A DNA stretch of 64,000 nucleotides from Bacteroidaceae bacterium (GTDB lineage: Bacteria > Bacteroidota > Bacteroidia > Bacteroidales > Bacteroidaceae). Positions 17,051-25,009 of the stretch are shown here, piece after piece. A model generated the notes under the pieces. That model was not told the origin of the DNA, searched no databases, and was given only the letters and a program-made list of their open reading frames with translations. How positions within the stretch are numbered: position 1 is the first letter of the stretch; the number at the start of each line of letters is the position of its first letter. A program made the translations under genes and the position numbers. The stretch is taken from positions 1 through 64,000 of the forward strand of contig JAGCDQ010000008.1 in the NCBI GenBank assembly GCA_017651245.1. The letters are read 5' to 3'.

Positions 17051-18061
17051 TTACTTTACCACTTCCACTTCCTTACCATTCGCCAAGCGGCTCTGACCGG
17101 CAATCACCACATCGTCACCAGGGTTCACACCACTGAGAATCTCGTATTTTGTGCCGATATGCTTACCCAGTTCCACCTTGTTGTATGACACCTTGCCACC
17201 TTTGTACACATACACGTAGCGGTCGCCGGCACCAATCTGCTTCACCAATGCCTCATCAGGCACCAGCACGTGATTCTTGTCGCCGAAGTTCACCGTTGCA
17301 CGTGCAAACATACCTGGACGCACCTTCTGGTTAGGATTGCTGATGGTCACCTCCACAGGGAACGTGTGAGTGGATTGGTCAATCGTTGGATAGACAATCG
17401 TCACCTTGCCATAGAAGGTCTCACCCTCGTAGGCATCCAATTGGATATCCACCGGCATGCCCTTAAACACCTGCTTGTAATACACTTCAGAGATGTTCAC
17501 CATCACCTTCACAGGATTCGTCTGCTCGATGGTCAGGATGGGGTTGGTGTTGCTGTACATATCGCCACTGTCGTAGTTGCGGGCAGTCACCACACCACTG
17601 ATGGGAGCCACCAGCTGCGTGTTCTGCATCAACTGTCTCAACTGCGTGGAGAGCACATCCAGCTGCAACTTGGCGTTGTCATACTCAGCCTTGCTGGCAC
17701 CACCCACTTGATAGAGCTGTGAAGTACGGTTGAACTCAATCTTCTGATTCTCCACCTGTAACTTCAGCTGCTGCAGGTTGCTGGCATCCAACTGCACGAG
17801 CACCTGACCCTTGCGCACGTTGTCGCCCACATCCACATAGATTTTCTCAATGCGATAAGGAGTGTTGGGCGCAATGTTGTTCTTCACGTCACTCTCCACC
17901 GTAGCGGTGTAAGTCTCAGTTTGCGGGATGTCCTCGCTTGTCACCTTCGCGATTTTCACCTGCACCTTTGCCTGCTGGGCAGTTCCAGCCTTGTCTTCGC
18001 TCTTGCAGGCAAAAGCCAACAGGGCAAGAGCGACCAGCGATAAAGTCTTGATGTATCTCAT
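17051..18061 (-). CDS. RND efflux periplasmic adaptor (membrane fusion protein)
   Basis: 336 aa lipoprotein: MRYIKTLSLVALALLAFACKS with lipobox AFAC. The order is the usual one: barrel-sandwich first half (TVESDVKNNIAPNTPYRIEKIYVDVGDNVRKGQVLVQLD), a short alpha-hairpin (LQQLKLQVENQKIEFNR to QLRQLMQNTQ), second lipoyl half (LVAPISGVVTARNYDSGDMY), beta-barrel (VKVMVNISEVYYKQVFKGMPVDIQL) and membrane-proximal domain ending GDDVVIAGQSRLANGKEVEVVK. It links the permease to the TolC-type channel. It is placed 7 nt upstream of the permease gene and 9 nt downstream of the channel gene. Confidence 0.95.
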   Translation of the reverse strand: MRYIKTLSLVALALLAFACKSEDKAGTAQQAKVQVKIAKVTSEDIPQTETYTATVESDVKNNIAPNTPYRIEKIYVDVGDNVRKGQVLVQLDASNLQQLKLQVENQKIEFNRTSQLYQVGGASKAEYDNAKLQLDVLSTQLRQLMQNTQLVAPISGVVTARNYDSGDMYSNTNPILTIEQTNPVKVMVNISEVYYKQVFKGMPVDIQLDAYEGETFYGKVTIVYPTIDQSTHTFPVEVTISNPNQKVRPGMFARATVNFGDKNHVLVPDEALVKQIGAGDRYVYVYKGGKVSYNKVELGKHIGTKYEILSGVNPGDDVVIAGQSRLANGKEVEVVK

Positions 18062-18070
18062 ATCTTTTGA

Positions 18071-19429
18071 TTATTTCAAATATGTCTCCCGACCCAACGT
18101 GTAGTCAAGGTCAGCCTTATTCTTCAAATAGTCATAAATGCTCTGCACATAAGTCAGTTCTGCCTGCGTCTGTGCGGTCTCACTCTGGTTCAGTTCGAGG
18201 ATGGTTCCACGACCCACCTCATAACGCTTGCCGGCAATCATCACCGCCTTCTCTGCCTGCTTCACAGCCTCAGCGTTACTTGCTGTCTGCGCAATCGAAC
18301 TTGCCATATTCTGCCTGTAGCTCTCAGCAGCCAACGACAACTGACGACGCGCATTGAGGCGGTTGTCCTCCAACTGCGCAATCTGAATCTTGTTGCTCTT
18401 CAGCTTCGTCCAGTTGCTCGCATGGAAAATAGGAATGCTCACTGCAATCGAGAGTGTCGAACTGGGTGAGAAATGATAATTCCAGATGTTCCAGTTATTG
18501 TTGGCATAACTCTGGTACTGACCCGTCAGCTGCAAAGCCACCGTCGGCATGAAGCCCGTGCGCAACAGCTTCTGGCTACGTTCCAGCAACGTCATGCTCT
18601 GATCCAATTGACGGAGTGAAGAGTTGTTGTCCAGTTCCGACAGCAGCACCTCTGTGTCAGCCAACGTCAATCCATTCTCATAGGCTTTCAGCGAATCGTC
18701 AATCACGATATCCACATCAGCCGTCACACCCATCAGCACCTTCAGCTGCAAGAGCGCCAAAGTCTTACCCGTCTGGGCATTCACCATCGACGCATTCATG
18801 TTCCTCGCCTGCACCTCAGCACTGATTTTGTCATACTCACTCACTCTGCCCACCTTGTACTTCTCATTCACCACGTCGAAGTTATCCTTTGCCACACCAT
18901 AGCTGCGCTTCATCACCTCATAGCTGTCGCTCGACAACAGCGCGCCATAATATGCCTTTGTCACCTGATTGATGAGATCCAGACGGCTGCCACGAGATTT
19001 CTCCTGAGCCAGCAGGATGTCCTCTTTCGTCAGTTTCATGTTCTGATACACAGCTGGAGCAAACACAGGCAAGCTCAGGGTGACATTGCCGACAGCCGTC
19101 AGCGTACCATCCACGCCCATCTTAAACTTACCCATTCCCGTCACCATTTCAGCCACCAGAATGTTATCCGTCAACGACAATGTAGCATCCACCGAAGGCA
19201 GCAAACTTTGCCAAGCCTCCGTGTCAGCAATCTTTTTCAATTCTATCTCCTTGTCGGCAACATGAATGGTGGGGTTCTCAGCCAGGGCAATCTCAATCGC
19301 CTTCGCCAACGTCAGGTTCATCGTTCCGACCGAACCGCCATTCACCTCTTGAGCCTTCACAGACAACGCACACGCCATCAGCACCCCAAGGCTCAGCAAC
19401 CAATTTCTGCCTTTCATTTTCACAGACAT
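18071..19429 (-). CDS. TolC-family outer-membrane efflux channel
   Basis: 452 aa with a signal peptide (MKGRNWLLSLGVLMACALSVKAQ starting at the fifth codon; either ATG, 19429 or 19417, could be used). Two repeats of the OEP pattern: LTLAKAIEIALAENPTIHVADKEIELKKIADTEAWQSLLPSVD near the start and SQKLLRTGFMPTVALQLTGQYQSY in the second half, each followed by long amphipathic helices rich in Gln, Leu and Ala. It forms the trimeric exit duct of the RND pump. As first gene of the operon it has its own promoter. Confidence 0.93.
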   Translation of the reverse strand: MSVKMKGRNWLLSLGVLMACALSVKAQEVNGGSVGTMNLTLAKAIEIALAENPTIHVADKEIELKKIADTEAWQSLLPSVDATLSLTDNILVAEMVTGMGKFKMGVDGTLTAVGNVTLSLPVFAPAVYQNMKLTKEDILLAQEKSRGSRLDLINQVTKAYYGALLSSDSYEVMKRSYGVAKDNFDVVNEKYKVGRVSEYDKISAEVQARNMNASMVNAQTGKTLALLQLKVLMGVTADVDIVIDDSLKAYENGLTLADTEVLLSELDNNSSLRQLDQSMTLLERSQKLLRTGFMPTVALQLTGQYQSYANNNWNIWNYHFSPSSTLSIAVSIPIFHASNWTKLKSNKIQIAQLEDNRLNARRQLSLAAESYRQNMASSIAQTASNAEAVKQAEKAVMIAGKRYEVGRGTILELNQSETAQTQAELTYVQSIYDYLKNKADLDYTLGRETYLK

Positions 19430-19465
19430 TTACCTAATTTTTAAAATACACCTTAAAAAACGGTG

Positions 19466-19495
19466 CAAAGTTACACATAAATCCCATGTTCACAA
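19466..19495 (-). promoter_or_regulatory. Promoter of the RND efflux operon
   Basis: On the minus strand TTG (19495-19493), 19 bp, then TAACTTTG (19473-19466), about 35 nt upstream of the tolC start. No clear inverted repeat for a local repressor was seen beside it. Confidence 0.72.
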
Positions 19496-19776
19496 GAAAA
19501 ATCGACACATATTTAATAATAAATAACAACAAATCAGCAAAAATGAACATCTCATTCCACTTTTAGACCTACACAAGAAAGATAATTGCATTTTTTAAAC
19601 CTGAGTGTGGAAGGAATGACAGAAGACGGAAAAGTGTTGGTGAATGAGTGAAAGTGAATATTCCACAAGGGGGATAAAGGAACAACACCCCTATGCAACA
19701 GGGGAAATCCCCCTACCCCTAGGTAACAGGGAGAGAAGCAGGGTGTAACCAGATTTGGACGGGCGGGCGCATAAAT

Positions 19777-19814
19777 AAGGGCGGGCGCCCGTACATCTGC
19801 GAGCGTCCGCCCTT
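19777..19814. repeat. GC-rich palindromic repeat (REP-like hairpin)
   Basis: AAGGGCGGGCGC pairs with GCGTCCGCCCTT across a 14-nt loop (12 bp, one G-T pair). A partial copy (GGGCGGGCGCATAAATAAGG) abuts it on the left and another GGGGGCGGACGG on the right. Its composition stands out from the A/T-rich surroundings. Confidence 0.75.
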
Positions 19815-20089
19815 ATATGTGGGGGCGGACGGCAAAAACCTTGTGTTGTATTCCTTTTTTGCTTGAGCGAGCATTCGTCGCTCCAACGTCATTTCTTTTG
19901 CAAAGATACGAAAAATAACTGAGATAAGCAAGAATTTCACCTTCAAAAATGAGAAGTCCAATTGATAAGATGTAAAAAAGTCGCCTCTATCATGTAACAT
20001 TTTATGCATTTTTTTAAGAAAAAAGGTGAAAAAAGGGCTAAAAAAGGGGCTGTGTCCGAACACAGATGTTAAGAAACATGTTTTTGGGC

Positions 20090-20120
20090 TTGTTCACAAG
20101 TGCAAAAGTCCGTACCTTTG
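20090..20120 (+). promoter_or_regulatory. Orphan promoter with good -33 and -7 boxes
   Basis: TTG (20090-20092), 20-bp spacer, TACCTTTG (20113-20120). The next gene starts about 200 nt downstream and has its own promoter. The transcript would include a small hairpin with an AGCG stem and a U-rich tail near 20200, so a short non-coding RNA or a long alternative leader is possible. Confidence 0.55.
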
Positions 20121-20263
20121 CAACATCCTAAAAACAATCTTTTTACCTTAAAAAAAATTAATACTTATTGAGAACAGAAAAGTGCCAGTCGTGAGATTAG
20201 CGCTTTTTCGCTTTTAAATAGGTACCCTCGTTCGACAATAAGAGTAAAAACTTAAGTTTTTCC

Positions 20264-20294
20264 TTTGTATTGTGCTCACTTAATCGTAACTTTG
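20264..20294 (+). promoter_or_regulatory. Promoter of the ThiD-family kinase gene
   Basis: TTTG (20264-20267), 19-bp spacer, TAACTTTG (20287-20294). The likely transcription start lies only 10-20 nt before the start codon. Confidence 0.8.
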
Positions 20295-20317
20295 CACCCG
20301 ATTTATAAATAATGTAC

Positions 20318-21169
20318 ATGAAGAAGCAACTGAACATCGTGTTTGTGATTGCGGGCAGCGAGCCTCTAGGTAGTGCCGGCATGCAGGCAGACATCAAGGC
20401 GATCACGGCTTGTGGAGGCTATGCGGCTTGTGCGCTGACAGGCATTGTGGATGAGGACACGAGGCAAGTGAAGAGCGTGACGCCTCTGCCAGCTGAACTG
20501 GTGACGAGTCAGGCGGAGTCGTTCCTTGGAGATGTGGGCGCACAATGCATCAAGACGGGCGTGTTGCCCCGACCTGAAATCATTCATGGTGTGGCTGGTG
20601 TGCTGAAACGATACCCCAACGTGAAGAAGGTGATTGACCCTGTGATTGTGGACAGCAACGGCGTGCAGTTGGTGAGTGACGAGAGCATTGATGCCTACAA
20701 GGAAGAGTTGTTTCCGCTGGCAACGCTCATCACCCCGAACTTCCGTGAGGCGGAGGTGTTGCTGAAAAGGAAGATCACGAACATCACTGAAGACATCAAG
20801 GAGCTGGGACAATGGGGCAACAGCGTCATCATCAAGAGCATGGAGAGCCAGGTCTATGCAGGACGTGGTGCATCGGCTCAGGATATGCTGTCGGATTTCC
20901 TGTATAATGCTGAGACGGGTGAGGTGAAGGAGTTCAGGAAACGACGCATCCCCACACACAACGTGAACGGCACAAGCGACTCATTCTCTTCTGCTATCGC
21001 CACCTACTTGGCGAAAGGCTATGATTTGCTGAAGGCTGTGGAGAAGGGTGAGGAGTTCATCAGCAAGGCAATCGCCTTAGGAGCGGAATATGAGTTCGGA
21101 CACGGCTATGGTCCTGTGCATCCGTGCTTCATGGAGGACAAAGTGATACACGAAAGAATCTATAATTAA
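20318..21169 (+). CDS. Phosphomethylpyrimidine kinase family protein (ThiD-like; HMP or pyridoxine kinase)
   Basis: 283 aa from the second of two close ATGs (the first is at 20312). Ribokinase-like fold of the ThiD group: VIAGSEPLGSAGMQADIKAI at the N-terminus (usual form IAGSDPSGGAGIQADLK), KVIDPVIVDSNG, LITPNFREAEVLL, and the C-terminal anion-hole motif NGTSDSFSSAIATYL. In ThiD that motif normally reads GTGC; here Cys is Asp and the second Gly is Ser, closer to the GTGD of pyridoxal kinases. So the substrate may be pyridoxine rather than, or besides, hydroxymethylpyrimidine phosphate. No other thiamine gene is nearby. leuB follows after a repeat element of about 115 bp. Confidence 0.8.
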   Translation: MKKQLNIVFVIAGSEPLGSAGMQADIKAITACGGYAACALTGIVDEDTRQVKSVTPLPAELVTSQAESFLGDVGAQCIKTGVLPRPEIIHGVAGVLKRYPNVKKVIDPVIVDSNGVQLVSDESIDAYKEELFPLATLITPNFREAEVLLKRKITNITEDIKELGQWGNSVIIKSMESQVYAGRGASAQDMLSDFLYNAETGEVKEFRKRRIPTHNVNGTSDSFSSAIATYLAKGYDLLKAVEKGEEFISKAIALGAEYEFGHGYGPVHPCFMEDKVIHERIYN

Positions 21170-21180
21170 AAATTAAAAGA

Positions 21181-21274
21181 TTGAAAAATTGAAAAATTGA
21201 AGTTGCCATTCGGCGTGTTCTCACATCGCGTCAGCAAAAACTTCAATTCTTCAATTCTTCAATTCTTCAATTCT
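21181..21274 (+). repeat. Intergenic inverted-repeat element, copy 1
   Basis: Left arm of ATTGAAAA units ending TTGAAGTT (21181-21204), a conserved core with CGGCGTGTTCTCACATCGCG, and a right arm AACTTCAATTCTTCAATTC repeated (21239-21274) that is the reverse complement of the left arm type. The same element with the same core occurs at 22343-22444 on the other side of leuB. Confidence 0.9.
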
Positions 21275-21285
21275 AATGAACGAAT

Positions 21286-22347
21286 ATGAAATTGAAAATT
21301 GCAGTGCTGGCCGGTGACGGTATCGGACCAGAGATTATGGAACAGGGCGTGGCTGTATGTAGCGCTATCGCCGAGAAGTTTGGACACGAAGTAAGTTACA
21401 AGGAGGCGATCTGTGGAGCTCACGCCATCGATGAGGTGGGTGACCCATTCCCAGAGGACACTTTCCAGACATGCATGGATGCTGACGCTGTGCTCTTCGC
21501 ATCAGTGGGCGATCCCAAGTTTGACAACAACCCCAACGCCAAGGTGCGTCCAGAGCAGGGTCTCTTGGCGATGAGAAAGAAGCTGGGCTTGTTTGCCAAC
21601 ATCCGTCCTGTGACCACTTTCGACTGCCTCGTGCACAAGTCTCCACTGAAGGACGAGTTGGTGCGTGGTGCCGACTTCATCTGCATCCGCGAGTTGACTG
21701 GCGGTATGTATTTTGGCGAGAAGAAGGAAGGCAACGATTATGCCTACGACACCAACGCTTACTCTCGTGCCGAGGTGGAGCGCATCTTGAAGGTGGCATA
21801 CCAGTATGCCCGTCAGCGCAGAAAGCACTTGACTGTGGTGGACAAGGCGAACGTGCTGGCATCAAGCCGTCTGTGGCGTGCTGTCGCTCAGGAAATGGCA
21901 CCTCAGTATCCAGACGTGACGACCGACTTCATGTATGTGGACAATGCTTCCATGCGCATGATTCAGGAACCTAAGTTCTTCGACGTGATGGTGACTGAGA
22001 ACACCTTTGGTGACATCCTCACTGACGAAGGCTCTTGCATCACAGGCTCTATGGGTCTTCTGCCATCTGCATCAACAGGTGAGCACACCCCAGTGTTTGA
22101 GCCAATCCACGGCAGCTGGCCACAGGCTAAGGGCTTGAACATCGCAAACCCATTGGCTCAGATTCTGTCTGTTGCCATGCTGTATGAATACTTCGGCTTG
22201 AAGGAAGAGGGTGCCCTCATCCGCGAGGCTGTGAACGCATCACTCGACCAGAATGTGCGCACACCAGAGATTCAAGTGGAAGGTGGAGCAAAGTACGGTA
22301 CCAAGGAAGTGGGTGAATGGATTGTGAACTACATTAAACAAAATTGA
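21286..22347 (+). CDS. leuB: 3-isopropylmalate dehydrogenase
   Basis: 353 aa, full length. Oxidatively decarboxylates 3-isopropylmalate with NAD in leucine synthesis. Signature stretches: [74 protein letters not shown], the cofactor and metal loop [28 protein letters not shown] and EPIHGSWPQ (usually EPIHGSAP). It is isolated from other leu genes here, sits between two copies of the same inverted-repeat element, and shares orientation with thiD-like and metA genes. Confidence 0.95.
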   Translation: MKLKIAVLAGDGIGPEIMEQGVAVCSAIAEKFGHEVSYKEAICGAHAIDEVGDPFPEDTFQTCMDADAVLFASVGDPKFDNNPNAKVRPEQGLLAMRKKLGLFANIRPVTTFDCLVHKSPLKDELVRGADFICIRELTGGMYFGEKKEGNDYAYDTNAYSRAEVERILKVAYQYARQRRKHLTVVDKANVLASSRLWRAVAQEMAPQYPDVTTDFMYVDNASMRMIQEPKFFDVMVTENTFGDILTDEGSCITGSMGLLPSASTGEHTPVFEPIHGSWPQAKGLNIANPLAQILSVAMLYEYFGLKEEGALIREAVNASLDQNVRTPEIQVEGGAKYGTKEVGEWIVNYIKQN

Positions 22348-22444
22348 AAAATTAAAGAATTGAAGGATTGAAGTTGCCATACGGCGTGTTCTCACATCGC
22401 GTCGGCAAAAAACTTCAATTTTTCAATTCTTCAATCCTTCAACT
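22343..22444 (+). repeat. Intergenic inverted-repeat element, copy 2
   Basis: Same layout as the element at 21181-21274: left arm of TTGAA-type units ending GATTGAAGTT, core with CGGCGTGTTCTCACATCGCG (two or three differences elsewhere in the core), right arm starting AACTTCAATTTTTCAATTC. It overlaps the last codons of leuB and ends 7 nt before the metA start, making the metA reading frame appear 28 codons too long. Confidence 0.9.
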
Positions 22445-22451
22445 CTACATC

Positions 22452-23372
22452 ATGCCATTAATCTTACCCGATCAACTCCCAGCCATCGATGAACTGAAGC
22501 AGGAAAACATCTTCACGATGGGCTATAAGCGGGCGGACAGTCAGCAGATTCGTCCGCTCCGACTGGCTGTGCTCAACCTGATGCCGCTGAAGATCACGAC
22601 GGAGACGGATTTCATCCGCATCCTCTCGAACTCAGCGTTGCAGATCAGGGTGGAGTTCATGAAAATCAAGTCACACACCAGCAAGAACACTCCCATCGAG
22701 CACATGATGGCGTTCTATCGCAACTTCGAGGACATGAAGAAGGAGAAGTACGACGGACTCATCGTGACGGGTGCGCCACTGGAGTTCATCAACTTTGAGG
22801 AGGTGACTTATTGGGAGGAACTGCAGAAAGTGTTCAACTGGGCACACAGCCACGTGACCAGCACCATCTATGTGTGTTGGGCAGCGTTTGCAGGACTGTA
22901 CCATTTCTACGGAGTGCCCAAGTACAACACCTCCAACAAGATTTTTGGTGTGTTCGAGCATCGGATGCTTTCTCCTGAATTGCCTATCTTCAGAGGCTTC
23001 GACGATGTGTTCTTTGCTCCACACAGCCGACATTGCGAGGTCTATCACAAGGACATCGAGAAAGTGCAAGGACTCCATATCATCGCTGAAAGTGACGAAG
23101 CTGGCGTGACCATCGTGGAGGCGCGCAACGGCAGAGAGTTCTTCATCACCTGCCATTTGGAGTATTCACCACTCACTTTGGACAGCGAGTACAAACGTGA
23201 TATCGCGAAGGGAAAGCCCATCAACCTACCACAGAACTACTATCCGAAGGATGATCCAACACAGATGCCAATCGTGAGATGGCGAGCTGCTGCCAACCTG
23301 CTCTACACCAACTGGCTGAATTACTACGTGTATCAAGAAACGCCATTCAATATCGATGATATAAAGGAATAA
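22452..23372 (+). CDS. metA: Homoserine O-acyltransferase, predicted acetyl-CoA type
   Basis: 306 aa, usual MetA length. It acylates homoserine, the first committed step to methionine. From the ATG used, catalytic residues fall on the standard positions: Cys142 in TIYVCWAAFAG, His235 and Glu237 in ITCHLEYSP. Residue 111 is Glu (GAPLEFINFEEVTYW); published work on the MetA family ties Glu111 to acetyl-CoA and Gly111 to succinyl-CoA, so this one is probably a homoserine O-acetyltransferase. The frame stays open upstream through the repeat element, but that part is repeat-derived. Its stop overlaps the next start codon by one base, so it is translationally coupled to the U32 gene. Confidence 0.94.
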   Translation: MPLILPDQLPAIDELKQENIFTMGYKRADSQQIRPLRLAVLNLMPLKITTETDFIRILSNSALQIRVEFMKIKSHTSKNTPIEHMMAFYRNFEDMKKEKYDGLIVTGAPLEFINFEEVTYWEELQKVFNWAHSHVTSTIYVCWAAFAGLYHFYGVPKYNTSNKIFGVFEHRMLSPELPIFRGFDDVFFAPHSRHCEVYHKDIEKVQGLHIIAESDEAGVTIVEARNGREFFITCHLEYSPLTLDSEYKRDIAKGKPINLPQNYYPKDDPTQMPIVRWRAAANLLYTNWLNYYVYQETPFNIDDIKE

Positions 23373-25009
23373 TGCGAAGCATCGAACTTCTCGCTCCGGC
23401 TAAGACAGCAGACATTGGCATCGAGGCAATACGCCACGGTGCTGATGCTGTCTATATAGGTGCCACATCCCATGGCGCCCGTGCTGCTGCCAGCAACAGC
23501 GTGGAAGACATCGAGCGACTGGTGAACTTCGCCCATCTCTACAAGGCAAAGGTGTACGTGACCGTCAACACCCTCGTCTTCGAGAATGAGATGCAGGAAG
23601 TGGAACGGCTCATCTGGAAACTTCACGACATCCAAGTGGATGCCCTGATTGTGCAGGATTTGCGACTCCTCTCGCTCAACCTGCCCCCTATCCCACTCCA
23701 CGCGAGCACCCAGATGGACAACCGAACGGTGGAGAAGGTGGAGATGCTGGCAGGCTTGGGATTCCGTCAGGTGGTCTTGGCAAGGGAATTGACCCTCGAT
23801 GAAATCACAGCCATCCATGAGAAATGCCCTGACACTCAACTCGAAGTCTTTGTGCATGGGGCATTGTGTGTTTGTCTGAGTGGACGATGCAACGCCAGCG
23901 AGGCGTTGTTTGGCAGGAGTGCCAACCGAGGAGAATGCGCCCAAGTGTGTCGTATGGCGTTCGACCTCCTTGCTGACGGCAAGACGGTGATGAAAGAGAA
24001 GCACTTACTGTCCCTGAAAGACAACTGCCGAATCGACCAGCTCGAAGAACTGTTGCAGGCAGGAGCCACCTCGCTGAAGATTGAAGGAAGGTTGAAAGAG
24101 GCAGATTATGTGAAGAACGTGACTGCCGCCTATTCCGAAGCCCTGAACGCCATCATTGCCAAGCATCCAACAGAATATTGTCGTGCTTCCTCTGGTGTGG
24201 TGCATCTGAAGTTCAAGCCCGACGTGCTGAAGAGCTTCAATCGAGGATTCGTAAAGGATGTCAGCAAACCAGATGCCAATATCGACACCCCTAAGGCAAT
24301 GGGAGAACCTGTGACGAAAGACACCATCCTGCATAATGGGGATGGACTTTGCTATCTTGAAAGAGGGAAACTGGTGGGATTCCGTGTGAACAATGCCGAC
24401 ATTTTCCGTCCACAGAAGGGCATCCAATACTATCGCAATCAAGACCTCGAATGGGACAAGATGCTCAGCAAACCCTCCGCTGAGAGAAAGATTGGCGTGG
24501 TCATTGATGTGTACGAAGACCACATCACGATGACAGACGAGGACGGATTGACGGCTTCTGTCGCCATTCAGGAATCTTTCGAATTGGCACGTAGCCATCA
24601 GAAGGACAATATAGAACGGCAACTGAGCAAGCTCGGAGACACCATTTTTGAGGCTCAGGACGTCAACATACACCTGAAAAAGAACTATTTCATTCCTTCC
24701 TCCATGCTGAGTCAATGGCGACGCGAACTATCGGATGCATTGAGGTTTGAAAGAGAAAAATATTATCCTTTGGAGCGGCAAGCGCATCAACCCGTCAGCA
24801 TTGAGGTGGAAAAGCCGTACGAACTCACGCACGACAAGGCAACGCCTGTCATGATCACCAAATACTGCATCAGACGTCAATTGGGCTTGTGCCTAAGGGA
24901 AAAGCCAACAGCCAGAAAAGAACAATTGGCGCTGAAACTGGCGAATGGTGCCACGTTCCTTTTGGATTTCGATTGTCACAACTGTTTCATGAAACTATAC
25001 CTGCCATGA
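23372..25009 (+). CDS. U32 family peptidase-like protein (RlhA/YhbU group)
   Basis: 545 aa. The N-terminal TIM-barrel part shows ELLAPAKTADIGIEAIRHGADAVYIG, VYVTVNTLVFENEM, DALIVQDLRLL and LHASTQMDNRT; the U32 signature follows as EVFVHGALCVCLSGRC and, after a short gap, RGECAQVCRM with conserved Cys residues that may bind a metal cluster; then SLKIEGRLKEADYV. Family members of this kind act in RNA hydroxylation (RlhA, TrhP) rather than plain proteolysis; which RNA is modified here is unknown. The C-terminal extension has a small domain ending DCHNCFM. It overlaps metA by 1 nt and the next gene by 4 nt (ATGA). Confidence 0.9.
   Translation: MRSIELLAPAKTADIGIEAIRHGADAVYIGATSHGARAAASNSVEDIERLVNFAHLYKAKVYVTVNTLVFENEMQEVERLIWKLHDIQVDALIVQDLRLLSLNLPPIPLHASTQMDNRTVEKVEMLAGLGFRQVVLARELTLDEITAIHEKCPDTQLEVFVHGALCVCLSGRCNASEALFGRSANRGECAQVCRMAFDLLADGKTVMKEKHLLSLKDNCRIDQLEELLQAGATSLKIEGRLKEADYVKNVTAAYSEALNAIIAKHPTEYCRASSGVVHLKFKPDVLKSFNRGFVKDVSKPDANIDTPKAMGEPVTKDTILHNGDGLCYLERGKLVGFRVNNADIFRPQKGIQYYRNQDLEWDKMLSKPSAERKIGVVIDVYEDHITMTDEDGLTASVAIQESFELARSHQKDNIERQLSKLGDTIFEAQDVNIHLKKNYFIPSSMLSQWRRELSDALRFEREKYYPLERQAHQPVSIEVEKPYELTHDKATPVMITKYCIRRQLGLCLREKPTARKEQLALKLANGATFLLDFDCHNCFMKLYLP

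Larger units (their letters stand above)
19430..20311. other. Gene-free intergenic region with palindromes and two plus-strand promoters
   Basis: About 0.9 kb without a supported gene. From the left: the RND operon promoter; an A/T-rich stretch; clustered C/G-run palindromes (19660-19740, for example CCCCTATGCAACAGGGG); a GC-rich hairpin (19777-19814); a minus-strand TATCTTTG at 19908-19901 with no convincing gene behind it; an orphan plus-strand promoter (20113-20120); and the promoter of the ThiD-family gene (20264-20294). Open frames across the GC-rich hairpin look repeat-derived and were not called. Confidence 0.7.

Noticed and set aside
19719-20063. 114-codon minus-strand frame in the RND-thiD gap
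   Set aside because: Its C-terminal half is the translated GC-rich palindrome (TYKGGRSQMYGRPP and similar) and its N-terminal half is A/T-rich Phe/Lys sequence; likely repeat-derived, although a -7-like box lies inside it.
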